Positions 7,607-12,923 are shown, counted from the first letter of the stretch. The stretch is 13,632 nt of DNA from CAZNNH01 sp964574335 (GCA_964574335.1 CAZNNH010000173.1:1-13632), one strand, 5' to 3'. The notes: generated by a model not told the origin, from the letters alone. A program made the numbers and translations.

Positions 7607-7957
7607 TCAGATCGACAGGGTCTCCACCGCAGGAGGGTCGGCCAGGGCCGACGCGCGAGCCTCGCGGTAGATGCGCTCGGGAACCGGCTCGATGTCCCAG
7701 GCCAGGCCCAGCCGGCCGATCCCCTCGATTACCCAGTAGGTGGGGTCGAGCTCCCACCAGTAGAAGCCGTTGCGGGCCGACCGCTGATACCGGTGGTGGT
7801 TGTTGTGCCTCCCCTCGCCCAACGTCAGCAACGCGGTCACCGGGTTGTTGCGCGAGTCGTCGGGAGTGGCGAAGCGCCGGCTGCCCACCGGGTGGGACTT
7901 GAGACGGGCCGCCCACGCCTGGCGGGACGCCCGCCTCGGCCCCGGATGTCCTCTCAT
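7607..7957 (-). pseudogene. Truncated fatty-acid desaturase, C-terminal third only
   Basis: 116 codons. The text from VGSRRFATPDDSRNN through LLTLGEGRHNNHHRY to GFYWWELDPTYWV is the C-terminal end of OLE1/DesC-type delta-9 acyl desaturases: residues before it should include two more histidine boxes (HRxxH, HxxHH) and four membrane helices, but nothing of them is present. Only the third box, HNNHH, remains, so the product cannot bind the di-iron pair alone. The frame is intact, its stop carries the ribosome site of the flavoprotein gene, and a candidate promoter and repeat operator sit directly upstream. The ATG at 7957 is preferred (6 nt after a possible -10); a GTG at 7972 is also in frame. 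Either a deletion remnant kept for operon expression, or a functional short subunit. I favour remnant. Confidence 0.6.
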
Positions 7958-7963
7958 CGCTAG

Positions 7964-7992
7964 AGGGTACACCCGTGGCCGGCCAGATTCAA
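7964..7992 (-). promoter_or_regulatory. Candidate promoter of the lipid operon
   Basis: On the minus strand TTGAAT (7992-7987) is followed after 17 bp by TACCCT (7969-7964), and ATG comes six bases later at 7957, implying a leaderless or nearly leaderless mRNA. The -10 is a weak match (three or four of six). The -35 abuts the repeat block 7990-8022. Confidence 0.35.
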
Positions 7993-8022
7993 CTCACAAA
8001 CTTGTCAAAAGCTATTCTAAAG
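7990..8022 (-). promoter_or_regulatory. Three tandem 11-bp direct repeats, putative CarH/LitR operator
   Basis: Reading the minus strand from 8022 down, three contiguous 11-mers appear: CTTTAGAATAG, CTTTTGACAAG and TTTGTGAGTTG. They share TT at positions 2-3, GA at 6-7 and G at 11. The block is strikingly AT-rich against its surroundings and lies 33 bp upstream of the desaturase-remnant start. The same pattern occurs at 9558-9579 and 10591-10612. CarH-type regulators bind 11-bp direct repeats, so this is the likely site controlling the lipid operon. Confidence 0.55.
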
Positions 8023-8055
8023 ATCGACCGGATCCCCGGAGGCTCGGGGGCCAGG

Positions 8056-8523
8056 TCACGGCTCGGAGGAGTCGGGTTCGGGCCCGCCCGAGGACGGCCG
8101 GGCTCGGGACCGGCTCTCGCGACCCTCCTGGCACATCACGCAGAGGTCGGCGAAGGGCAGCGCCTGCAGGCGGGCCGGCGCGATGGCCTGGAAGCACTCG
8201 TTGCAGCGGCCGTACTGCCCCGCCTCGAGGCGCTTGAGCGCCGTGTCCACGGTCCGCAGCGTCTGCCAGTCGAGCTGGGCCAGGGAGATCTCCAGGTCCC
8301 GGCTGACGTAGCTGGTACGCTTGTCCACCTCGTCGCCCTGGCTGGGGGGCTCGACGGTGAGCTGCTCGCGCAGGCGATGGAGCCGGCCGCGAAGGACCTC
8401 GCCGCCCTCGGCGAGCAGCTCCTCGAGCAGCTCCTTGCGAGAGGCCCGCTTGACGGGGGAGGGCCCTCTCCGCGAGCGGCCGGCGGTCGACCTTCTCGTC
8501 GTGGTGCGTCTCTTGGCACTCAT
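8056..8523 (-). CDS. DksA/TraR-family zinc-finger protein
   Basis: 155 residues. The C-terminal half carries a four-cysteine zinc finger, CNEC (107-110) and CVMC (128-131), with exactly 17 residues between the pairs, as in DksA/TraR proteins that insert into the RNA-polymerase secondary channel and modulate initiation, often with ppGpp. Before it are a helical stretch (30-102) that could form the coiled coil, and DEVDKR (64-69) at the place of the DksA tip motif DxxDxA, with the Ala replaced. The first 28 residues are highly basic. The ATG at 8523 is chosen for GGAGGAG eight bases upstream; the longer open frame to 8670 overlaps the SDR gene and has no family text. It follows the SDR by 31 bp (same strand), so both probably share one mRNA. 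It may instead be a general DksA-like stress protein unrelated to light. Confidence 0.88.
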   Translation of the reverse strand: MSAKRRTTTRRSTAGRSRRGPSPVKRASRKELLEELLAEGGEVLRGRLHRLREQLTVEPPSQGDEVDKRTSYVSRDLEISLAQLDWQTLRTVDTALKRLEAGQYGRCNECFQAIAPARLQALPFADLCVMCQEGRESRSRARPSSGGPEPDSSEP

Positions 8524-8554
8524 GCAGCAAGCTCCTCCAAAGCTCTGGGCCGGC

Positions 8555-9517
8555 TCAGCAATCGCCCCCCGTCCCCCGCCGGCGAAGCAGCGCCTGCAGC
8601 GCCCCCCCCAGCCGGGGATGGCGGAAAGCATAACCGCTCTCGAGCAGACGCGCAGGCCTCGCCCGGGCACTGGCCAGCAGCAGCGGTCCCGCCATCTCCC
8701 CGAGCGCCAGCCGGGCGCACCAGGCGGGCAGGGCGAACGGCGTCGGGCGACGAAGCGCCCTTCCCAGCTCCCGAACCAGCTCGGCGTGGGTCACCGGCTC
8801 CGGGGCCACCACGTTGACGGCCCCCTCCAGGTCCGGCCGCGCCAGCGCGTGCTGGATCGCGCCGGTGACGTCGTCGATCGCCACCCAGCTCACCCACTGG
8901 CGGCCGGTCCCGATCCGCCCGCCGACTCCGAGCCGGAACGGCGTCAGCATCTTGCCGAGGGCACCCCCCTCCGGGGTCAGCACCATTCCTAGCCGGAGCG
9001 AGACACATCGAATCCCCGCCAGCCGCGCCGGCCCGAGCGCCTCCTCCCAGCCCGCCACCACCTCGGGCAGGAACCCCTCTCCCCGGGCCGCGCCCTCGTC
9101 GAGGACCTGGTCGCCGCGGTCGCCGTAGTATCCGATGGCCGAAGCCGACACCAGCACCTTCGGCGGCCGGCCCAGCCGGGCCAGCCCTTCGGCCAAGCTC
9201 CGGGTCCCCTGGATCCGGCTCTCCCGAATGCGGCGCTTTCGCCCCGCCGACCATCGCCCCCCGGCCACGTTCTCTCCCGCCAGGTGTACCACGCCGTCCA
9301 GGCCTTCCAGGGTCGCCAGGTCGGTCGGGCCGTCGGGCAACCACCGGACCTCCCGGCGTCCGGGAACCGGCTCGCGCCGCACCAGCCGCCACACCTCGTG
9401 ACCCGAGGCGTCGAGCACCGGGCAGAGCGCCGAGCCGATCAGACCCGAGGCGCCGGTGACGGCGAGGCGCCACGACCCCGACACCGCGACCGGGCTACCC
9501 TCGACCGAGAGGCTCAT
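8555..9517 (-). CDS. TIGR01777/YfcH-type SDR epimerase-like oxidoreductase
   Basis: 320 residues of the atypical short-chain dehydrogenase group TIGR01777 (E. coli YfcH, human SDR39U1). Motifs: nucleotide-binding TGASGLIG (21-28), HLAGENVAGGRW, the catalytic region SASAIGYYGDRG with YxxxK replaced by the family's YYG wording, and WVSWVAIDDV; a C-terminal DUF1731-like tail (FALPAWCARLALGEMAG onward) completes the family architecture. NAD(P)-dependent and cytosolic, with unknown substrate. In many bacteria, as I recall, this gene sits near LitR-type regulators and photolyase genes. The ATG at 9517 lies nine bases after a TAGCTT -10, so the leader is very short or absent. It is divergent from rudS across an 80-bp region holding shared repeats, and followed by the DksA-like gene. 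Confidence 0.93.
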   Translation of the reverse strand: MSLSVEGSPVAVSGSWRLAVTGASGLIGSALCPVLDASGHEVWRLVRREPVPGRREVRWLPDGPTDLATLEGLDGVVHLAGENVAGGRWSAGRKRRIRESRIQGTRSLAEGLARLGRPPKVLVSASAIGYYGDRGDQVLDEGAARGEGFLPEVVAGWEEALGPARLAGIRCVSLRLGMVLTPEGGALGKMLTPFRLGVGGRIGTGRQWVSWVAIDDVTGAIQHALARPDLEGAVNVVAPEPVTHAELVRELGRALRRPTPFALPAWCARLALGEMAGPLLLASARARPARLLESGYAFRHPRLGGALQALLRRRGTGGDC

Positions 9518-9526
9518 CGCCCCTGC

Positions 9527-9555
9527 AAGCTAGGCCCCTCCCCGCGGCCTGTCAA
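9527..9555 (-). promoter_or_regulatory. Promoter of the SDR / zinc-finger unit
   Basis: On the minus strand a perfect TTGACA (9555-9550), a 17-bp spacer and TAGCTT (9532-9527). The -35 is consensus, the -10 matches three of six. The expected start of transcription (~9520) is within about three bases of the ATG at 9517, so the mRNA would be leaderless or nearly so. The -35 overlaps the degenerate edge of the shared repeat block. Confidence 0.55.
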
Positions 9556-9579
9556 GGCTTTTGCAGAGGTTTTGCAAAG
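9547..9579 (+). promoter_or_regulatory. Shared 11-bp direct repeats between divergent promoters, putative CarH/LitR operator
   Basis: Two near-identical contiguous 11-mers, CTTTTGCAGAG (9558-9568) and GTTTTGCAAAG (9569-9579), matching at nine of eleven positions, preceded by a degenerate third unit (9547-9557). They contain the TTTTG core of the repeats before the lipid operon. The -35 of the SDR promoter (9550-9555) and that of rudS (9561-9566) both fall inside the block, so one bound repressor could silence both directions. Confidence 0.6.
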
Positions 9580-9590
9580 CAGGATAGAAT
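9561..9590 (+). promoter_or_regulatory. Leaderless promoter of rudS
   Basis: TTGCAG (9561-9566), 18-bp spacer, TAGAAT (9585-9590; five of six to consensus). Seven bases separate the -10 from the ATG at 9598, placing the expected transcription start at or one base before the ATG. The only purine-rich tract (AGGA at 9581-9584) is too far from the start to act as a Shine-Dalgarno and lies upstream of the expected RNA start. Confidence 0.6.
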
Positions 9591-9597
9591 TCACTCC

Positions 9598-10551
9598 ATG
9601 TCCAACGAGGTGATCCGGATCGGGGTTTCCGCCTGCCTGCTCGGGCAGCCGGTCCGCTACAACGGCGGCCACAAGCGCGACGACTTCCTGGTCCACACGT
9701 TCGGGCGATACGTGGAGTGGGTGCCGGTCTGCCCCGAGGTCGAGCTGGGCCTCGGCACACCCCGCGAGACCCTGCGGCTCGAGAGGCGCGACGACCGCAT
9801 CCACCTGGTGATGCCTAAGTCCGGCGCCGACCACAGCGACGGGATGAGGCGCTACGCGGCGCGACGGGTGGCCGAGATGGCCGATCTGGACCTCTGCGGC
9901 TTCGTGCTGAAGAAGGACTCGCCGAGCTGTGGGATGGAGCGGGTGAGGGTCTACAGCCCCGGCGGGATCCCGGCCAAGAGCGGCCGCGGCCTGTTCGCCG
10001 AGGCCCTGCTCCAGCGGATGCCCACCCTGCCGGTGGAGGAGGAGGGGCGCCTCAACGACCCGCGGCTCCGCGAGAGCTTTGTTGTGCAGGTGTTCGCCTA
10101 CCGCCGGCTCCGCCGGCTCTTCGGTGGCCGCTTCCGGATCGCCGAGCTGATCGCCTTCCACACCGCGCACAAGCTGCTGGTGATGGCCCACTCCCCCAGG
10201 GCCTACGCCGAGCTGGGCCGGCTGGTGGGAGAGGCCAAGTCACAGCCGCGGGGGACGCTGCGCTCGCGCTACGAGGCCGGGCTGATGGGCGCCCTCCGCA
10301 CCGTCGCCACCCCCCGGCGCCACGCCAACGTCCTCCAGCACATGCTCGGCTACCTGAGCCAGCGTCTCGCCCCCACCGAGCGCCAGGAGGTGCTCGAGCT
10401 GATCGACGACCATCGAAGGGGCCTGGTGCCGCTGCTGGTGCCCCTGACGCTGATCCGCCACCACGCCCGTCGCCTCGAGTCGAGCTACCTGCTGGGCCAG
10501 GTCTACCTGGAGCCTCACCCCAAGGAGCTGATGCTCCGCAACCACGTCTAG
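9598..10551 (+). CDS. rudS: RudS-type tRNA 4-thiouridine desulfidase (DUF523-DUF1722 fusion)
   Basis: 317 residues. The N-terminal DUF523/TudS domain (~5-145) carries the three family cysteines expected to hold a [4Fe-4S] cluster: C13 (SACLLG), C45 (CPEVELGLGTPR) and C111 (KKDSPSCG). The C-terminal DUF1722 domain (~160-310) has FHTAHKLLVMAHSP (187-200), HANVLQHMLGYL (242-253) and VPLTLIRHH (281-289). TudS proteins desulfurate thiouracils, and the TudS-DUF1722 fusion has been reported as RudS, which removes sulfur from 4-thiouridine in tRNA; DUF1722 would contact RNA. Length is normal for the fusion (E. coli YbgA is DUF1722 alone). The start is ATG 9598, seven bases after TAGAAT, with no Shine-Dalgarno. 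It lies directly upstream of the photoreceptor gene and divergent from the SDR, with a shared putative operator. Confidence 0.9.
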   Translation: MSNEVIRIGVSACLLGQPVRYNGGHKRDDFLVHTFGRYVEWVPVCPEVELGLGTPRETLRLERRDDRIHLVMPKSGADHSDGMRRYAARRVAEMADLDLCGFVLKKDSPSCGMERVRVYSPGGIPAKSGRGLFAEALLQRMPTLPVEEEGRLNDPRLRESFVVQVFAYRRLRRLFGGRFRIAELIAFHTAHKLLVMAHSPRAYAELGRLVGEAKSQPRGTLRSRYEAGLMGALRTVATPRRHANVLQHMLGYLSQRLAPTERQEVLELIDDHRRGLVPLLVPLTLIRHHARRLESSYLLGQVYLEPHPKELMLRNHV

Positions 10552-10590
10552 CGGCCCGCGGCGGTGCCCTGCCCCCTGGCTCGTGGGTTC

Positions 10591-10612
10591 TTTTTGAGCT
10601 GATTCTGAGTAG
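10591..10612 (+). promoter_or_regulatory. Two 11-bp direct repeats, putative autoregulatory operator
   Basis: TTTTTGAGCTG (10591-10601) and ATTCTGAGTAG (10602-10612) are contiguous and identical at seven of eleven positions, with TT at 2-3, TGAG at 5-8 and G at 11. The second unit matches TTTGTGAGTTG of the lipid-operon operator at eight positions. The block ends seven bases before the -10 of the regulator gene, so binding there would block RNA polymerase. Confidence 0.5.
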
Positions 10613-10625
10613 CTTGAGATAGAAT
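10594..10625 (+). promoter_or_regulatory. Leaderless promoter of the CarH-like gene
   Basis: The -10 is TAGAAT (10620-10625), the same GATAGAAT octamer as before rudS. A TTGAGC at 10594-10599 could be the -35 but with a long 20-bp spacer, a spacing known for MerR-regulated promoters. Seven bases after the -10 is GTG (10633), exactly the distance seen at rudS. The ATG at 10624 lies inside the -10 box and should not be transcribed. Confidence 0.5.
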
Positions 10626-10632
10626 GGTCCCA

Positions 10633-11577
10633 GTGCCTCGTCCTCCCACTGACCACCCAAACGGCGCCAGGCTGTCGATCGGCGCCCTGTCACGGGCCAC
10701 CGGCATCCCGGTCGAGACCCTGCGCACCTGGGAGAGCCGCTACGGTTTCCCGGTCCCCGAGCGAAAGCCCTCGGGGCACCGGGTCTATCCAATCGCCACC
10801 GTTCCGCGCCTGCGCCGGGTGGCCCAGGCCCTCGCCCAGGGGCACCGGGCCGGGGAGGTGCTGACCGCGACCGAGGCCGACCTCCAGGACCTGCTGGGCG
10901 CGGCCACTGCCACACCTCCACCGACTTCGACGGCCGACGCGATACGGGGGACCGACACCGAGGAGCTGCTGAACCTGGTCTCGGATTTCGACGCCGAGCG
11001 TCTCACCCACCTGCTGCTGGCAGAGTGGGCGCGGCTCGGGCCGCTGTCCTTCCTCGACCAACGGATCGGTCCCCTGGTTCGGGCGGTCGGCGAGGCCTGG
11101 GAAACCCGGCGGCTCGACGTGCGGCACGAGCACTTCCTCTCTGAGCGGGTCGGCGACCTGCTGCGCACGCTGCGCCTCCCCTTCGAAGAGCGCGCCCGTG
11201 GGCCCCTCGTGGTCCTGGCCACCCTGCCCGGCGAGCCGCACGGCCTCGGGCTGCAGATCGCGGCGCTGCTGGTGGCGGCGGCCGGCTGCCGGGTGCTGAA
11301 CCTGGGCACCGCCGTACCGATCCCACAGCTCCTGGCGCTCTTCGACGACCTCCCGGCGCGGGCCCTGGCGATCAGCGTCTCCGAGGCGACCCGGGGCGCC
11401 GCCACCAACGCGGCGCTCCGCAGGCTGCGATCCTCGCTGCCGCGTCGGATGGCGCTGCTGGTCGGCGGCGCCGGCGCGCCGTCTCCACCCCCGGCCGGCG
11501 TCGAGGCGGTGGCCGATCTGCGGGTGCTGCAGTCGTGGGCGCAACGCACCGCCGCCGAGGCCGGACCGCCCCGCTGA
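10633..11577 (+). CDS. carH: CarH/LitR-type MerR regulator, B12-dependent photoreceptor
   Basis: 314 residues from a GTG at 10633. The N-terminal MerR winged helix (14-80) includes LSIGALSRATGIPVETLRTW, split here as LSIGALSRATG and IPVETLRTW, then RYGFP and GHRVY. A helical bundle follows with W156-x9-E166-H167, the signature that caps adenosylcobalamin in CarH photoreceptors. The C-terminal Rossmann B12 domain has E201-P-H203-G-L-G206 (ExHxxG, lower axial histidine), ISVS and GGAGA. In the dark, AdoCbl-bound CarH tetramers bind DNA and repress; light breaks the Co-C bond and releases them. All key residues are present, so light sensing is expected. An in-frame ATG at 10624 sits inside the -10 box, so I prefer the leaderless GTG. 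Probable targets are its own promoter, rudS/SDR and the lipid operon. Confidence 0.93.
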   Translation: MPRPPTDHPNGARLSIGALSRATGIPVETLRTWESRYGFPVPERKPSGHRVYPIATVPRLRRVAQALAQGHRAGEVLTATEADLQDLLGAATATPPPTSTADAIRGTDTEELLNLVSDFDAERLTHLLLAEWARLGPLSFLDQRIGPLVRAVGEAWETRRLDVRHEHFLSERVGDLLRTLRLPFEERARGPLVVLATLPGEPHGLGLQIAALLVAAAGCRVLNLGTAVPIPQLLALFDDLPARALAISVSEATRGAATNAALRRLRSSLPRRMALLVGGAGAPSPPPAGVEAVADLRVLQSWAQRTAAEAGPPR

Positions 11578-11597
11578 CCTTGCCCTCGGGAGCCCCG

Positions 11598-12524
11598 TCA
11601 GCCCTTTGGCAAGGCCGCCTTGCGGGCGATCTCGGCCTCGGGGGGGTAGGACTCGGGGGGCAGGACCAGCACCTCGGGAGGCTTCTCGCCGCTCGTGAAC
11701 CACCGAGCCAGGAGCTCGAGGGCGGGCCCCGTGTTCGAGGGGTTGATCACCGTGGCGACCAGCTCGCCCGCGTCCACCAGCCGCTTCCCGCCTTCCGGCA
11801 GGCCGTCCACGCCGATGAAGGGGACGCTGCGCCACTCGGGGTTGCCGAGGCTACGCGCCTGCTGGTGGAGCACCCGCCGCGCCCCTACCGCCATGTCGTC
11901 GTTCTGACAGATGACGAGGTCGAGGCGGTCGGTCGATCCGGTGCGCAGCCTCAGCCACGACTGCATCGCCAGCTCTCCGCTCTCCTCGGTCCACTGGGCA
12001 TCGACCGAGGTCAGGTGGACGGCGGTCCCCGCCAGCACCTGGTCGAGCCCCAGGCGTCGCTCCCGAGCCGCGGTCTGCTGCGGCGGCCCCTGGACGCACA
12101 ACGCGTTGCCCCCGCCGGGAAGCAGGCTCTGGGCCTGACGTCCTTGAATGCGACCCACGCCGATCTGGTCAGAGGTGACGCTGGTGGCCGGCAGCGCCGG
12201 AAACTCGCGCTGGAGGTCGCCGATCCAGGAGGCAGGACGGTTGATCGAGACCCAGCCGATCCCCGCCCTCAGGGCGTTACGGGCCAGACGCTCCAGACCG
12301 TCTCCGCTCACCGGCTCCATGAGAATGGCGTTCGGTCGCTTCTCCTCCGGGGCGTGGATGGACTCGAAGGCCTGGTGGATCTGCTGGATGGCGTTCCCGC
12401 CGGCGTAGCTGATGTCGACGTCGAAGCCGACGCCGGCCGCCACCCGCCGGGCATCGGCAGCCTGTAGGAGCTGGAACTCGTTCTGGTCGCTGATGAGGCA
12501 GACCAGAATTCGGTGACGCTGCAT
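11598..12524 (-). CDS. Periplasmic-binding-protein-fold protein lacking a signal peptide
   Basis: 308 residues with the sugar-binding type-1 periplasmic-binding-protein fold shared with LacI effector domains: ILVCLISDQNEFQ (5-17), PNAILMEPVSGDGLERLARNA, WVSINRPASW, a hinge near TSVTSDQIGVGRIQG, and LVICQNDDMAVGARRVL with FIGVDGLPEGG in the second lobe. Such proteins normally bind sugars for ABC import, but the N-terminus has no hydrophobic leader or lipobox and no DNA-binding head, and no transporter gene is adjacent. It is likely cytosolic, an orphan receptor or the input part of a signalling pair. The ATG at 12524 is backed by AGGAGG seven bases away; the in-frame GTG at 12554 lacks that. 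A promoter (12567-12595) lies upstream. The ligand cannot be assigned. Confidence 0.85.
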   Translation of the reverse strand: MQRHRILVCLISDQNEFQLLQAADARRVAAGVGFDVDISYAGGNAIQQIHQAFESIHAPEEKRPNAILMEPVSGDGLERLARNALRAGIGWVSINRPASWIGDLQREFPALPATSVTSDQIGVGRIQGRQAQSLLPGGGNALCVQGPPQQTAARERRLGLDQVLAGTAVHLTSVDAQWTEESGELAMQSWLRLRTGSTDRLDLVICQNDDMAVGARRVLHQQARSLGNPEWRSVPFIGVDGLPEGGKRLVDAGELVATVINPSNTGPALELLARWFTSGEKPPEVLVLPPESYPPEAEIARKAALPKG

Positions 12525-12564
12525 GGCCCCTCCTGCCCCCCACTTGCGCGGCACGAGGTCGTGG

Positions 12565-12585
12565 CGAGGCTAGCCGCCAGCCTCG
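12565..12585. repeat. Inverted repeat over the binding-protein promoter, possible operator
   Basis: CGAGGCT (12565-12571) and AGCCTCG (12579-12585) form a perfect 7-bp inverted repeat around a 7-bp spacer; inside it GGCTAGCC (12568-12575) is itself a palindrome. It covers the -10 of the minus-strand promoter, so it could be an operator. No U-run follows, so it is not a typical terminator. Confidence 0.4.
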
Positions 12586-12595
12586 TTGAAGTCAA
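12567..12595 (-). promoter_or_regulatory. Promoter of the binding-protein gene
   Basis: Minus strand TTGACT (12595-12590), 17-bp spacer, TAGCCT (12572-12567). The -35 matches five of six. Transcription from about 12560 gives a ~36-base leader containing the AGGAGG that serves the ATG at 12524. This is an ordinary leadered mRNA, unlike the promoters of the light module. Confidence 0.5.
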
Positions 12596-12630
12596 GGAGC
12601 CGCGCCGGCACGCAGGCACGCTCGGGGTGG

Positions 12631-12636
12631 TATATT
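12631..12636 (+). promoter_or_regulatory. -10 box before the Lrp-type gene
   Basis: TATATT, an isolated AT-rich hexamer (five of six to consensus) in GC-rich sequence, eight bases before the GTG at 12645. No convincing -35 is found 16-18 bp upstream. The spacing suggests a leaderless transcript. Confidence 0.4.
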
Positions 12637-12644
12637 TCAAGCTC

Positions 12645-12923
12645 GTGACCCGGTTGCCCAAGCCTCCGGCGCTGCCCGCGCGCCCCACCCAAGGCCTTCG
12701 GTTCTTCGTGCTGGTTCAGGCGGTTCCCGGTCGCGTCGCCACCATCACCCGGTCCCTGCGCCGCCTGCGGCAGGTCAGCGCCGTCCACCCGGTGACCGGC
12801 CCTTACGACATCATCGCGCTGCTCGAGGTGGGTGATCCCCGCGAGATCTCGCAGGTGGTGGCCGGAACCATCGGCGGCATGCGCGGGGTGACCCGCACCA
12901 CCACCCTGCTCTGCGCCGAGTAG
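12645..12923 (+). CDS. Stand-alone Lrp/AsnC ligand-binding domain protein
   Basis: 92 residues. From about residue 22 (LRFFVLVQAVPGRVATITRS) to the end, the chain matches the RAM/AsnC effector domain: beta strand, helix, VSAVHPVTGPYDIIALLEV, helix, then TRTTTLLCAE. This domain binds amino acids at oligomer interfaces; in full Lrp proteins it follows an HTH that is absent here, so the protein does not bind DNA itself. Stand-alone versions of 75-95 residues are common and form dimers to octamers. The start is uncertain: GTG at 12645 is chosen because of the TATATT box eight bases upstream and because the residues before it have no family resemblance. It is divergent from the binding-protein gene with a shared 120-bp regulatory region, and convergent with manD. 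Confidence 0.82.
   Translation: MTRLPKPPALPARPTQGLRFFVLVQAVPGRVATITRSLRRLRQVSAVHPVTGPYDIIALLEVGDPREISQVVAGTIGGMRGVTRTTTLLCAE

Noticed and set aside
6398..7963. A 521-codon open frame on the plus strand opposite the flavoprotein gene
   Set aside because: Antisense shadow caused by high GC: the translation is Arg/Pro/Gly/Ala/Val rich without any domain, while the minus strand encodes a clear FAD protein and desaturase tail.
8003..8008. Perfect minus-strand TTGACA inside the lipid-operon repeats as a -35
   Set aside because: No acceptable -10 lies 16-18 bp downstream (TGGCCG at 17). It is better explained as part of the second 11-bp repeat.
10624..10632. ATG at 10624 as start of the CarH-like protein
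   Set aside because: Its first two bases belong to the TAGAAT -10 box, so it would not be in the mRNA; GTG at 10633 fits the leaderless spacing seen at rudS. Not excluded if another promoter exists upstream.
10690..11835. A 381-codon minus-strand frame opposite the CarH-like gene
   Set aside because: Shadow frame; the plus strand has an unmistakable MerR-B12 protein.
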